Assembly (NCBI GenBank): GCA_016199015.1
Contig: JACQHN010000341.1
Coordinates: forward strand, 1 to 5,780
Length of the DNA stretch: 5,780 bases
Direction of reading: 5' to 3'
Origin: Nitrospira defluvii
GTDB lineage: Bacteria; Nitrospirota; Nitrospiria; Nitrospirales; Nitrospiraceae
Positions 1 to 5,722 of this stretch are shown here, one piece after another (position 1 is the stretch's first letter; the number at the start of each line of letters is the position of its first letter). A model generated the notes under the pieces. It made no database searches, was not told where the DNA came from, and was given only the letters and a program-made list of their open reading frames with translations. A program made the translations under genes and the position numbers.

Positions 1-48
1 AGGCGCGGGCCGACCGACAGTCAGACGGGAGACAACACGCCCTTGTAA
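1..48 (+). CDS. possible 3' end of an upstream gene (partial)
   Basis: All three forward frames are open at the left edge and stop at 46-48, 57-59 and 62-64, so a gene may end here. The first frame (ending RRGPTDSQTGDNTPL at the TAA at 46-48) has the highest G/C at third codon positions, 13 of 15, which matches the rest of the window. The frame stopping at 62-64 would instead give an ATGA-type overlap with the next small ORF. The choice between them is a weak inference and no function can be given. Confidence 0.3.
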   Translation, partial: RRGPTDSQTGDNTPL

Positions 49-60
49 CGACCACGTGAA

Positions 61-168
61 ATGATCATGCCGCATCCTGGCAAACTGGACGGTGAGTTCG
101 GCGTCCTCTTGAGCCTGGTCGTGTCGCTTGGAGTCGTGATCCTCGCCGTCCTGATCTGGTGGCTATGA
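61..168 (+). CDS. small single-pass membrane protein, 35 aa
   Basis: The ORF encodes a 35-residue protein with a short polar N-terminus (MIMPHPGKLDGEFG) and an uninterrupted hydrophobic helix from about residue 14 to the C-terminus, ending in IWWL. It would be a tail-anchored membrane peptide with almost nothing on the far side of the membrane. Third codon positions are G/C in about 28 of 35 codons, as in the certain genes. No clear Shine-Dalgarno precedes the ATG at 61 or the alternative ATG at 67, so translational coupling to an upstream gene is likely. Peptides of this type often sit beside respiratory oxidase or transporter subunits, but the upstream gene is not visible and I do not recognise a family. 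It is upstream of the terminator at 366-408 and so belongs to a transcription unit separate from the kinase operon. Confidence 0.55.
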   Translation: MIMPHPGKLDGEFGVLLSLVVSLGVVILAVLIWWL

Positions 169-192
169 GAGACGTGTACGGAGACGGAGAGA

Positions 193-258
193 ATGACCTC
201 GTTCATCCGCGGGTTGTACCCCGGGAGAGCGCCTCAGAGATTGTGTATGCGCACTTAA
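193..258 (+). CDS. tiny ORF, 21 aa, tentative
   Basis: An ATG at 193 follows a purine-rich stretch (GGAG at 180-183 and again at 186-189) that would make a good ribosome binding site. The ORF gives MTSFIRGLYPGRAPQRLCMR and a final T, basic and with no membrane segment; 16 of 21 codons end in G/C. An in-frame 14-codon ORF starts with the ATG at 259 directly after its stop. It could be a real small protein, the remnant N-terminus of a decayed gene, or chance within a 3' untranslated region. No family is recognised. Confidence 0.22.
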   Translation: MTSFIRGLYPGRAPQRLCMRT

Positions 259-365
259 ATGGAAGCCGCCACCTCTCTGTCCAGCGCCACCTCCAAAGAC
301 TGACGCCACGAAGCTGGTGCCCAGGCGCCGGCAATGAAGTAGGAGCGTACCACTCCCACTCCGCG

Positions 366-408
366 GGCGGGGGCCCTCTCGACCTCCTGAGGCCCCCGCC
401 TTCCTTTC
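366..408 (+). terminator. intrinsic terminator of the left-flank transcript
   Basis: A perfect 10-bp G/C stem is formed by GGCGGGGGCC (366-375) and GGCCCCCGCC (391-400), with a 15-nt loop and the T-rich tail TTCCTTTC (401-408). The stem is followed by T residues only on the + strand, so it ends rightward transcription from the small membrane protein gene and insulates the kinase operon. Confidence 0.8.
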
Positions 409-565
409 AGCCCTACCGCGCGGACTCAAGAAATCCAGGCAAGAAAGACGAGCCGCCCGCCGGCTTATCGGGACCGTTTCTCACCGGATTCCCCATCGAA
501 TGATCCCTCCGACTGTCCTAGATTCAGACACCGCCGCGACCTGATCCAGGACAGAATTTATCCGA
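409..565. other. intergenic spacer with no recognised gene
   Basis: Between the terminator and the promoter island I see no ORF with a ribosome binding site. The only structure noted is a short palindrome CCTG-ATC-CAGG at 540-550, about 112 bp upstream of the predicted sigma-54 start. It could be a distal regulator site, but this is weak. Confidence 0.5.
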
Positions 566-595
566 TTGACAACTGATATCGCTTCTCAATATCAT
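566..595 (+). promoter_or_regulatory. sigma-70-type promoter for the kinase operon
   Basis: A perfect -35 hexamer TTGACA (566-571) is followed after 18 bp by TATCAT (590-595), a 5/6 match to the -10 hexamer. Transcription would start near 602. The motif lies in an AT-rich island (about 551-613) within GC-rich DNA. It would supply basal transcription of the operon beginning at 693. Confidence 0.6.
574..594. promoter_or_regulatory. dyad inside the sigma-70 spacer, candidate regulator binding site
   Basis: TGATAT (574-579) and ATATCA (589-594) form a perfect inverted repeat separated by 9 bp. Its centre is near 584, about 78 bp upstream of the start site predicted for the sigma-54 promoter. It covers the sigma-70 spacer and touches its -10 element. 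A protein bound here could repress the first promoter and act as the upstream activator of the second. That the NtrC-type regulator encoded at 3276-4682 binds it is inference. Confidence 0.4.
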
Positions 596-597
596 AT

Positions 598-610
598 TAT
601 CAGGCCTTTC
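598..610 (+). promoter_or_regulatory. weak IHF-like site
   Basis: TATCAGGCCTTTC matches the IHF consensus WATCARNNNNTTR at all but the last position. It lies between the dyad and the sigma-54 promoter (about -64 to -52), where IHF bends DNA at many sigma-54 promoters. The consensus is degenerate and the region AT-rich, so a chance match is quite possible. Confidence 0.22.
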
Positions 611-635
611 TGAGCAATCATGTCTCCAGCCCCAA

Positions 636-651
636 TGGCACGAAATCTGCT
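636..651 (+). promoter_or_regulatory. sigma-54 (RpoN) promoter for the kinase operon
   Basis: TGGCACGAAATCTGCT matches the -24/-12 consensus TGGCACG-N4-TTGCW with one mismatch (C for the first T of TTGC). The invariant GG (637-638) and GC (649-650) are separated by exactly 10 bp. Transcription would start near 662. This places the ATG at 666 only 4 nt into the message and favours the kinase start at 693, giving a leader of about 31 nt. The same operon encodes an RpoN-activating regulator, so autoregulation is likely. Confidence 0.8.
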
Positions 652-692
652 GTAGCCAAGGGTTCATGACACGCCTCCATGGAAATGTTCGA

Positions 693-2363
693 ATGAATAC
701 GATGCCCAACGCAATCTCAGCGCCTCCTGAAGCTCGGCCGGAAAACTCGCATCACCTCTCTGATGCCATTGTCGCGAGCCTCCCAAACATGGCGGCTCCC
801 GGGCGCTCGCTGAAACGACGCATTCAGGCGCTGGGAATATTGGTGGCGCTGACGTTGGTCTCGGCCTCGTTTTTAGGGTTTCAGATTTTTAAAATGACGG
901 AGTCGGCGCGCATGAAGGACGCAGCCACGCAGCTGACGGTGGCCCTTGATCGCATGACCCGCCAATACGAGGACGCCAGGCAATTGGCATCCACCACCGA
1001 GACCGGCCCCTCCGCACTGATTGGGAACTCTCAGGCGCTTCGCGCTATCACGCAGGAAAGTCTCACCGATCTTCCTGGTCTGGAAGGGGGCTTTTACGCC
1101 CAAACGAACGGCCGGCTCCTCGGCTACGCCTATCCGACCTATCTGGGCTCCGGTCCTAAAACCGACATCCCGGAGGCCGAGCGTCCAACGATCACTCGAA
1201 TAGCCGGCCAGGCTATCGCGGAAAACACAACGATCCAGGAGCAGCTTGAACGAGGATTCGATGTCATCTTGTTTGCCTCTGTTCCATTGAATCTTGACAG
1301 CCATGGAGTCGGCGCAGCCTGGGTCATGTCCCGCCTCCCGGGCATCCGCAATCCCCAATGGCGCTACTACGGCCTCAGCCTGATCGCGATGCTGGCCATG
1401 GCCGGCCTTGTGACGGGAAGCGCATGGTGGATCGCTCGCCGGCTGGACAAAGCGATCGCCCACGTTGTGAACGGAATTCATACGCTCCACGGGAACACCA
1501 TTTTGCCGATATCTGCAACCCGGTACATGGAGCTCAACCGGATCATCGAGGCGATCAATCACCTGGTCAAGACGGTCCATGCGCAGCAGGCTGGCCGTGA
1601 ACAACTCGAACGTCAGCTCCATCAGGCTGACCGCCTCGCCATTCTCGGTCGGCTGGTGGCGGGAGTCGCCCACGAGGTTCGCAACCCGCTGTCCTCGATC
1701 CGATTAAAACTTCAACTCGCCAGACGGGGATCACTTGAGCCGGGCAAGCTCTTCGCCGCCTTCGATGTCGTCGAGAAAGAGGTGGCGCGTCTCGACCGGC
1801 TGGTGGCGCGCCTCCTGTCGGTGGCGAAGCCTCCGACGACGAGCAATGCCCCGACGGACATCAATGAATTCGTGATCGCCCGCCTCCGGCACTGGAGCCT
1901 CCGGGCTTCGGAATTCAATATTCTCCTGGACTACACCGGGACAGAGGATGGACGCCTGTTCGGATTGGTCGACCGAGATCGGCTCAGCCAGATTTTCGAC
2001 AATTTGATCGCCAATGCCGTCGACGCGTTAACCGGCACCGGAGGACGGATCCATGTCGTTTTAACCGGACTCAGTATCGACCGGCTCTGTCTGGTCGTAC
2101 ACGATTCCGGCCCTGGACTTTCCCGGGAAGCCAGACCCCACCTTTTCGAACCGTTCTTTACCACCAAACCGCAAGGCACCGGCCTGGGATTGTTTCTGTC
2201 CGCTGAATTGGCGCGAGCCTCAGGGGGCACACTCGACTACATCGATACGCCAGAAGGTGGCGCCTGCTTCGAGCTACGATTCCCCTATCGGTCCGACAGA
2301 TCCGATGCCGATGCCCCCAATGAACCTGCAACCCTGGAAGAGGAGAATGCATGCGAGCGCTAA
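693..2363 (+). CDS. membrane sensor histidine kinase
   Basis: This is a two-component sensor that autophosphorylates on histidine and should pass the phosphate to the response regulator two genes downstream. Numbered from 693 (556 aa), it has a cytoplasmic tail, a membrane helix at about 44-66, an extracytoplasmic sensor region of about 160 residues (67-226), a second helix at about 227-248, and a HAMP-like linker. The HisKA H-box VAGVAHEVRNPLSS has the phospho-accepting His327. The HATPase domain shows the N-box (DNLIANAVDAL, Asn441), DSGPGL (471-476), FEPFFTTK (485-492) and GTGLGL (495-500), so all catalytic boxes are intact. The sensor region may be a Cache/PAS-like fold, but I cannot assign it. 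ATG 693 is chosen because GGAA at 681-684 is suitably spaced and because the sigma-54 start site leaves almost no leader for ATG 666; ATG 702 is also possible. The C-terminal 25 or so residues are acidic and variable. The SPFH gene starts inside its 3' end. Confidence 0.93.
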   Translation: MNTMPNAISAPPEARPENSHHLSDAIVASLPNMAAPGRSLKRRIQALGILVALTLVSASFLGFQIFKMTESARMKDAATQLTVALDRMTRQYEDARQLASTTETGPSALIGNSQALRAITQESLTDLPGLEGGFYAQTNGRLLGYAYPTYLGSGPKTDIPEAERPTITRIAGQAIAENTTIQEQLERGFDVILFASVPLNLDSHGVGAAWVMSRLPGIRNPQWRYYGLSLIAMLAMAGLVTGSAWWIARRLDKAIAHVVNGIHTLHGNTILPISATRYMELNRIIEAINHLVKTVHAQQAGREQLERQLHQADRLAILGRLVAGVAHEVRNPLSSIRLKLQLARRGSLEPGKLFAAFDVVEKEVARLDRLVARLLSVAKPPTTSNAPTDINEFVIARLRHWSLRASEFNILLDYTGTEDGRLFGLVDRDRLSQIFDNLIANAVDALTGTGGRIHVVLTGLSIDRLCLVVHDSGPGLSREARPHLFEPFFTTKPQGTGLGLFLSAELARASGGTLDYIDTPEGGACFELRFPYRSDRSDADAPNEPATLEEENACER

Positions 2364-3187
2364 TGAATCCTTTCACCGCGCCTCTCCTGGCTTGTTGCAT
2401 ACTCATGATCGGGACCGGATGTGTCGCGATCGATGCCGGGCATGAAGGGGTATTGGTCGAACAGCCGTTCTTCTTCGGCCACGGCGGGGTGGATCCGGTG
2501 CCCACCAAAACCGGCCGTGTGATGGTGGCCCCTACCACAAAGGTCGTCGATGTCGATATCCGCCCGATTCAGTATGCGGAACATTTCGACATTATCTCCG
2601 CCGAAAATGCACCCGTCTCGTTCGACGCCTTTTTGATTGCGAACGTCATCGAGGGACGCTCGCCGGAATTGGTGAGCAAATATGGTCCGAACTGGTATGC
2701 CAACAACGCGAAGGAAGCGTTTCGCACCTTCGTGCGCGAAGAAGTGCAGAAGTATCCCCTCTTTCAGTTGACCACCGACCCGACCACCAGACAAAAGCTA
2801 CAAGATGCCATTGCTAAAGAAGTGCAGACCAAGCTGATCGAGAAACAGGGGATCCCTGTCCGGCTGAATCGCGTGGTCGTCGGGAGCATCCTGCCACCCA
2901 AGGGCGTGGTGGAGCAAACGACGCAGACTATTATCCAGGAACAGCGCAAGATTACGATGGTGGAATTTCAAAAAGCGGAAGAGTCCCGCGAGAAAGCCGA
3001 AAAACAACGCGGCATCGCCGATCGCGCCTATCGCGAATCCCTCGGCCTGACCGCGCCGGAGTTCGTCGACCTGCGCCGCATCGAAGTGCAGAAAGAAATT
3101 GTGCAGCACTCACCGAGCGCTCTGACCGTCATCATGGGCCTCGAGCGCGTCGGCATCAACATGCCGCCGCTGGCAGGGGACAAGTGA
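2351..3187 (+). CDS. SPFH/Band 7 (prohibitin-like) protein, probable lipoprotein
   Basis: The 278-residue protein begins with a short basic tail and a hydrophobic stretch ending MIGTGC, which fits the permissive lipobox pattern with Cys24 as the lipidated residue. The -3 glycine is not typical. An SPFH domain follows: HEGVLVEQP near 31-38, VVDVDIRP at 65-72, a beta-rich core with AFLIANVIEG (93-102), and YGPNWYANNAKEAFRTFVREE (split 111-121 and 122-131). A charged helical region rich in Glu, Lys and Gln (about 195-250) is the usual SPFH oligomerisation coiled coil. SPFH proteins form large membrane-associated rings that organise lipids, proteases or stress responses; most are helix-anchored, so a lipoprotein form is less usual. 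AAGAGGAG (2338-2345) lies 5 nt before ATG 2351; the in-frame ATG 2363 is an alternative start. The gene overlaps the kinase by 13 bp, implying coupled translation. Its role in signalling is inferred from context only. Confidence 0.87.
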   Translation: MRALMNPFTAPLLACCILMIGTGCVAIDAGHEGVLVEQPFFFGHGGVDPVPTKTGRVMVAPTTKVVDVDIRPIQYAEHFDIISAENAPVSFDAFLIANVIEGRSPELVSKYGPNWYANNAKEAFRTFVREEVQKYPLFQLTTDPTTRQKLQDAIAKEVQTKLIEKQGIPVRLNRVVVGSILPPKGVVEQTTQTIIQEQRKITMVEFQKAEESREKAEKQRGIADRAYRESLGLTAPEFVDLRRIEVQKEIVQHSPSALTVIMGLERVGINMPPLAGDK

Positions 3188-3260
3188 CCCCCAAACACCG
3201 TCATCAGCCTCCATGGACGCGCGTGACTGGAACTCGGTCTGCCCCTGCAGTGGCCGACGT

Positions 3261-3270
3261 GAGGGAGGGA
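3261..3270 (+). promoter_or_regulatory. ribosome binding site that fixes the regulator's GTG start
   Basis: GAGGGAGGGA ends 5 nt before the GTG at 3276 and is the strongest Shine-Dalgarno in the window. It lies inside the longer in-frame ORF that begins with ATG 3213, a codon with no ribosome binding site of its own. The shorter start is therefore preferred. Confidence 0.75.
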
Positions 3271-3275
3271 ACACC

Positions 3276-4682
3276 GTGCTGAACCCGCAACCGACCGTCA
3301 TGGTCGTCGATGATGAACAGCATCTCCGGGAAAGCCTCGTCGAACTGTTTACCACCGGAGGCTATCGCGTGCTCGAAGCGCGTGACGGGCTGGAAGCCTT
3401 GGAGCACCTTCAGACAGGCGGCCTCTGCCCCGATGCGATCCTGATGGATTTGAAGATGCCGCGCTCCGGTGGAATGGAGACACTTCGCGCTCTGGCAACA
3501 CGGGAGAGCACGCAGGAGATACCGGTCGTCATCATCACGGCCTTTGGCGGCAGCGAGCAGACCATTCAGGCCATGAAAGCCGGAGCCTTCGACTACATTA
3601 CCAAACCCTTCGATGCGGACGAATTGCTGAAAATGGTCCACCGCGCGGTCGAAATGCGCCGGCTCAGCGCCGGAGTCCATGCGCCGTCGTTCAAGCAGCC
3701 CCGGCAGGAATATCGATCCGGGGATTTTATCGGCCATCATCCCAGAATGCGCGAGCTGTTCAAGCTCATCGGCAAAATCTCGCCCTCCGATGCTACCGTA
3801 CTGCTGACCGGAGAATCCGGCACCGGCAAGGAATTGGTCGCTCAAGCTATTCACCGGCATAGCCCGCGAAGCGCCGGCCCCTTGGTCTCGGTGAACTGTG
3901 CGGCAATTCCCGAAGGGTTGCTTGAAAGCGAACTGTTCGGCCATGAACGAGGAGCCTTTACCGGAGCGGTGGCCCCGAAACCTGGTCGGTTCGAACTCGC
4001 GGAAGGGGGAACCCTGTTTCTCGATGAAGTCGGGGAACTCTCGCCTAACCTGCAAGGCAAGCTGCTCCGGGTGCTGCAGGACAAAACCTTCGACCGGCTC
4101 GGCGGTCAGGTGCCCCGACGCATCGACTTTCGCCTGGTCGCAGCAACGAATCAGAACCTCCGCCAGCTGGTCACCGAGGGACGCTTTCGGGAAGATCTCT
4201 ACTATCGTCTGCACGTCGTGGCCATCGAGGTGCCTCCGCTCCGCGCCCGCCGAAGCGATATCCCCATTCTGGCTGAATGCTTTCTCGAACGCTATCGTCC
4301 GGCGGCTACCGGGAAGCCAGTCGGGTTCAGCGAGGAAGCACTGCATGCCCTGTTGCTGCACGACTATCCGGGCAATGTTCGGGAACTCGAACATTTGATC
4401 CAGCGGGCAGTCGTCGTGGCCCAAGGTCCGCTGATCACGCTCGAAGACCTCCCAGGGCTCACTCCCGGAAGCGGAGAGGCAGGAGATGCCCCCCGCCTTC
4501 GGGAATTATTGGAACTGCCGCTGGAAGAGGCCACCCAGGCGCTTGAGCGCATGTTGATTACACGCGCCCTGACCCAGAGCCATGGAAACAAGGCAGAGGC
4601 CGCCCGACTGCTCGGCATACACCGCACAGCCCTCTACACCAAACTAAAACAACTCGGCATGGAAGAGGTCCCCATGCCGTAA
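3276..4682 (+). CDS. NtrC-family sigma-54-dependent response regulator
   Basis: The 468-residue protein (from GTG 3276) has the full three-domain NtrC layout. The receiver domain (about 5-125) has acidic pair Asp12-Asp13, phospho-acceptor Asp58 in ILMDLKMP, Thr88 and Lys110 in TKPF. The AAA+ domain (about 150-385) has Walker A GESGTGKE (179-186), the RpoN-contacting loop GAFTGA (226-231) intact, and Walker B TLFLDE with Asp250-Glu251. The C-terminal Fis-type helix-turn-helix (about 438-461, NKAEAARLLGIHRTALYTKL) binds DNA. It should hydrolyse ATP to open sigma-54 promoter complexes when phosphorylated, presumably by the kinase at 693-2363. ATG 3213 would add 21 residues with no receiver homology, while starting at ATG 3300 would cut the first beta strand. 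The gene lies 88 bp after the SPFH gene and is followed by a terminator. A sigma-54 promoter heads its own operon, so it probably controls itself; other targets are unknown. Confidence 0.95.
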   Translation: MLNPQPTVMVVDDEQHLRESLVELFTTGGYRVLEARDGLEALEHLQTGGLCPDAILMDLKMPRSGGMETLRALATRESTQEIPVVIITAFGGSEQTIQAMKAGAFDYITKPFDADELLKMVHRAVEMRRLSAGVHAPSFKQPRQEYRSGDFIGHHPRMRELFKLIGKISPSDATVLLTGESGTGKELVAQAIHRHSPRSAGPLVSVNCAAIPEGLLESELFGHERGAFTGAVAPKPGRFELAEGGTLFLDEVGELSPNLQGKLLRVLQDKTFDRLGGQVPRRIDFRLVAATNQNLRQLVTEGRFREDLYYRLHVVAIEVPPLRARRSDIPILAECFLERYRPAATGKPVGFSEEALHALLLHDYPGNVRELEHLIQRAVVVAQGPLITLEDLPGLTPGSGEAGDAPRLRELLELPLEEATQALERMLITRALTQSHGNKAEAARLLGIHRTALYTKLKQLGMEEVPMP

Positions 4683-4735
4683 CAGGATCGGACTCTGTGC
4701 GTTGAACAGACTCGGCCAGAGGGTCATGAACCCGG

Positions 4736-4775
4736 AGCCCAAGACACGTCCACTTCAGGTCTTGGGCTATTTATT
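4736..4775 (+). terminator. intrinsic terminator after the response regulator
   Basis: AGCCCAAGAC (4736-4745) pairs perfectly with GTCTTGGGCT (4759-4768) to give a 10-bp stem with a 13-nt loop, followed by ATTTATT. The U-tract is interrupted by A residues, so termination may be partial. It lies 53 nt after the regulator's stop and immediately before the ribosome binding site of the Com-like gene. Confidence 0.72.
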
Positions 4776-4794
4776 GTGCGCGAGGAGCATCGAC

Positions 4795-4998
4795 ATGACC
4801 GTGAGACACACATCAGAAAGAAGCGACCACTTGTCACAGCAAGCCGATACGGCGCTTCGCTGCCACTGCGGAAATATGATGGGACGAACGACCTCCCGCG
4901 GGATCGAAGTGAAATGCCGGCGCTGCAAACGGATACACATCATTCCTCTGTCCGCTCTCGACCAGTTTCATCACCCCTCGCAAGCAGGAACCCGATGA
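4795..4998 (+). CDS. Com-like zinc-finger protein, 67 aa
   Basis: The protein carries one compact zinc-ribbon-like motif: RCHCGNMMG (Cys23, Cys25), then EVKCRRCKRIH (Cys41, Cys44), four cysteines suited to binding one zinc ion. The pattern, especially the IEVKCRRCKR half, resembles the Com family named after the phage Mu translational activator of mom; chromosomal copies are common and mostly uncharacterised. The first pair is spaced CxC rather than CxxC. The N-terminal 20 residues are polar and show no domain. GAGGAG (4782-4787) is 7 nt before ATG 4795. A longer frame from TTG 4702 would translate through the terminator stem and has no ribosome binding site, so it is rejected. The stop overlaps the next start (ATGA at 4995-4998), so the two genes are translationally coupled. 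Its RNA- or nucleic-acid-binding role is inferred from the family name only. Confidence 0.68.
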   Translation: MTVRHTSERSDHLSQQADTALRCHCGNMMGRTTSRGIEVKCRRCKRIHIIPLSALDQFHHPSQAGTR

Positions 4999-5621
4999 AC
5001 CAGGAGCGTCCTCACAAAAGCATCCCACACGTCCCGGTCTCAGCGGTCGGTTGTGCCGTCATGGCTGTCGCCATGGGGCTCTCTCTTTCCGCGCCGCACG
5101 CGATTCTGGCCAGCGAGCCAGTCCAGCTCTCGATGACGACAATGAAGCCGGTGTGCCGCCACGAGCAGCCGCCGGGTCCGCAAGAGGGGGCGGGCGGAGA
5201 AGAACCCGCACTGCCTGGTTCCTGCCCATCAGCCGACAGCTCCATGCCGGTCGTCCGCACCGCCCCTGTGCTGGTGACGCCAAACCTCGAGCCCGTGACG
5301 CAGACGCGCCAGGTGATGAAGAAAGGCGTAGCGCCGGAAGTGCTCGACTTTCTTCGCCGCATGCATGTGAAGATCGTCGAAGGCCGGGAATACCCGCTCA
5401 ACGCCGTCAAATTAGGGTTGCAGGGCACCACCACGGTCAAGATCAACCTCCTCCCGGACGGGCAAGCCGAGTCGATACGCGTCAGAAAAAGCTCCGGCCA
5501 CCATCTGCTGGACGAAGCCGCCCTGGAAGCGGTGCACAAGATCCTGCCGCTGACTCCTCCGCCCGAAGCGGGGAATCAGATGCTGGAGGTCAGTGTCCCG
5601 ATCAGCTTTCTGTTGCGATGA
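4995..5621 (+). CDS. TonB C-terminal-domain family protein, exported
   Basis: The 208-residue protein has an N-terminal hydrophobic segment at about 16-38 (SAVGCAVMAVAMGLSLSA) followed by AILASEP, which could be a cleavable signal peptide or an uncleaved anchor. A low-complexity periplasmic stretch with two cysteines (Cys54, Cys77) and several Pro/Gly/Glu residues follows. The TonB C-terminal domain spans about 129-207: EYPLNAVKLGLQG, TTVKINLLPDG, the hallmark SSGHHLLDEAALEAV, and a final LEVSVPISFLL strand. TonB proteins transmit proton-motive energy from ExbB/ExbD to outer-membrane transporters, but no exbB/exbD or receptor gene is in view. The long proline-rich spacer and the SxxxH-type anchor of classical TonB are not evident, so it may be a periplasmic TonB-domain protein with another role. 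ATG 4995 is preceded by AGGAA (4986-4990) and overlaps the Com-like stop codon. Upstream residues in the same frame (from 4776) are out-of-frame Com-like sequence, not part of this protein. Confidence 0.85.
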   Translation: MNQERPHKSIPHVPVSAVGCAVMAVAMGLSLSAPHAILASEPVQLSMTTMKPVCRHEQPPGPQEGAGGEEPALPGSCPSADSSMPVVRTAPVLVTPNLEPVTQTRQVMKKGVAPEVLDFLRRMHVKIVEGREYPLNAVKLGLQGTTTVKINLLPDGQAESIRVRKSSGHHLLDEAALEAVHKILPLTPPPEAGNQMLEVSVPISFLLR

Positions 5622-5722
5622 GGACGGTCGCGCAGCAACGCAGGAATTACGCAGTGCAGAAACAAGGCCAGAGGCTTCAGCGCCCCGAGCCCAACCCAAC
5701 TGAAACTGGAAGGGGGTGCGCG

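Noticed and set aside
267..293. Direct repeat CGCCACCTC (267-275 and 285-293)
   Set aside because: Two copies of 9 bp in GC-rich DNA with no further copies; most likely chance.
159..503. 114-aa + strand ORF from a GTG inside the small membrane gene
   Set aside because: It overlaps the membrane peptide's 3' end, has no ribosome binding site, reads through the terminator stem at 366-400 and has a low-complexity, domain-free product.
666..692. ATG 666 as the kinase start
   Set aside because: The sigma-54 start site near 662 would leave a leader of about 4 nt and no ribosome binding site. It remains possible only from the upstream sigma-70 promoter, so ATG 693 is preferred.
873..1673. 266-aa - strand ORF opposite the kinase
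   Set aside because: It is an antisense shadow of the sensor kinase, with no domain and no independent signals.
3213..3275. Upstream ATG extending the regulator by 21 residues
   Set aside because: There is no ribosome binding site before it, the extra residues do not belong to a receiver domain, and the GTG at 3276 has a strong, well-spaced one.
3204..4424. 406-aa - strand ORF opposite the response regulator
   Set aside because: It is antisense to a fully conserved NtrC-family gene with all catalytic motifs; long antisense frames are expected in GC-rich genes, and its product shows no recognisable domain.
4702..4730. TTGAAC followed by CATGAA at 17 bp as a promoter for the Com-like gene
   Set aside because: The -10 match is only 3 of 6, and the putative transcript would run directly into the terminator at 4736.
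4702..4794. TTG-initiated 31-codon extension of the Com-like gene
   Set aside because: It would translate through the terminator hairpin, and it lacks a ribosome binding site; GAGGAG at 4782-4787 points to ATG 4795.
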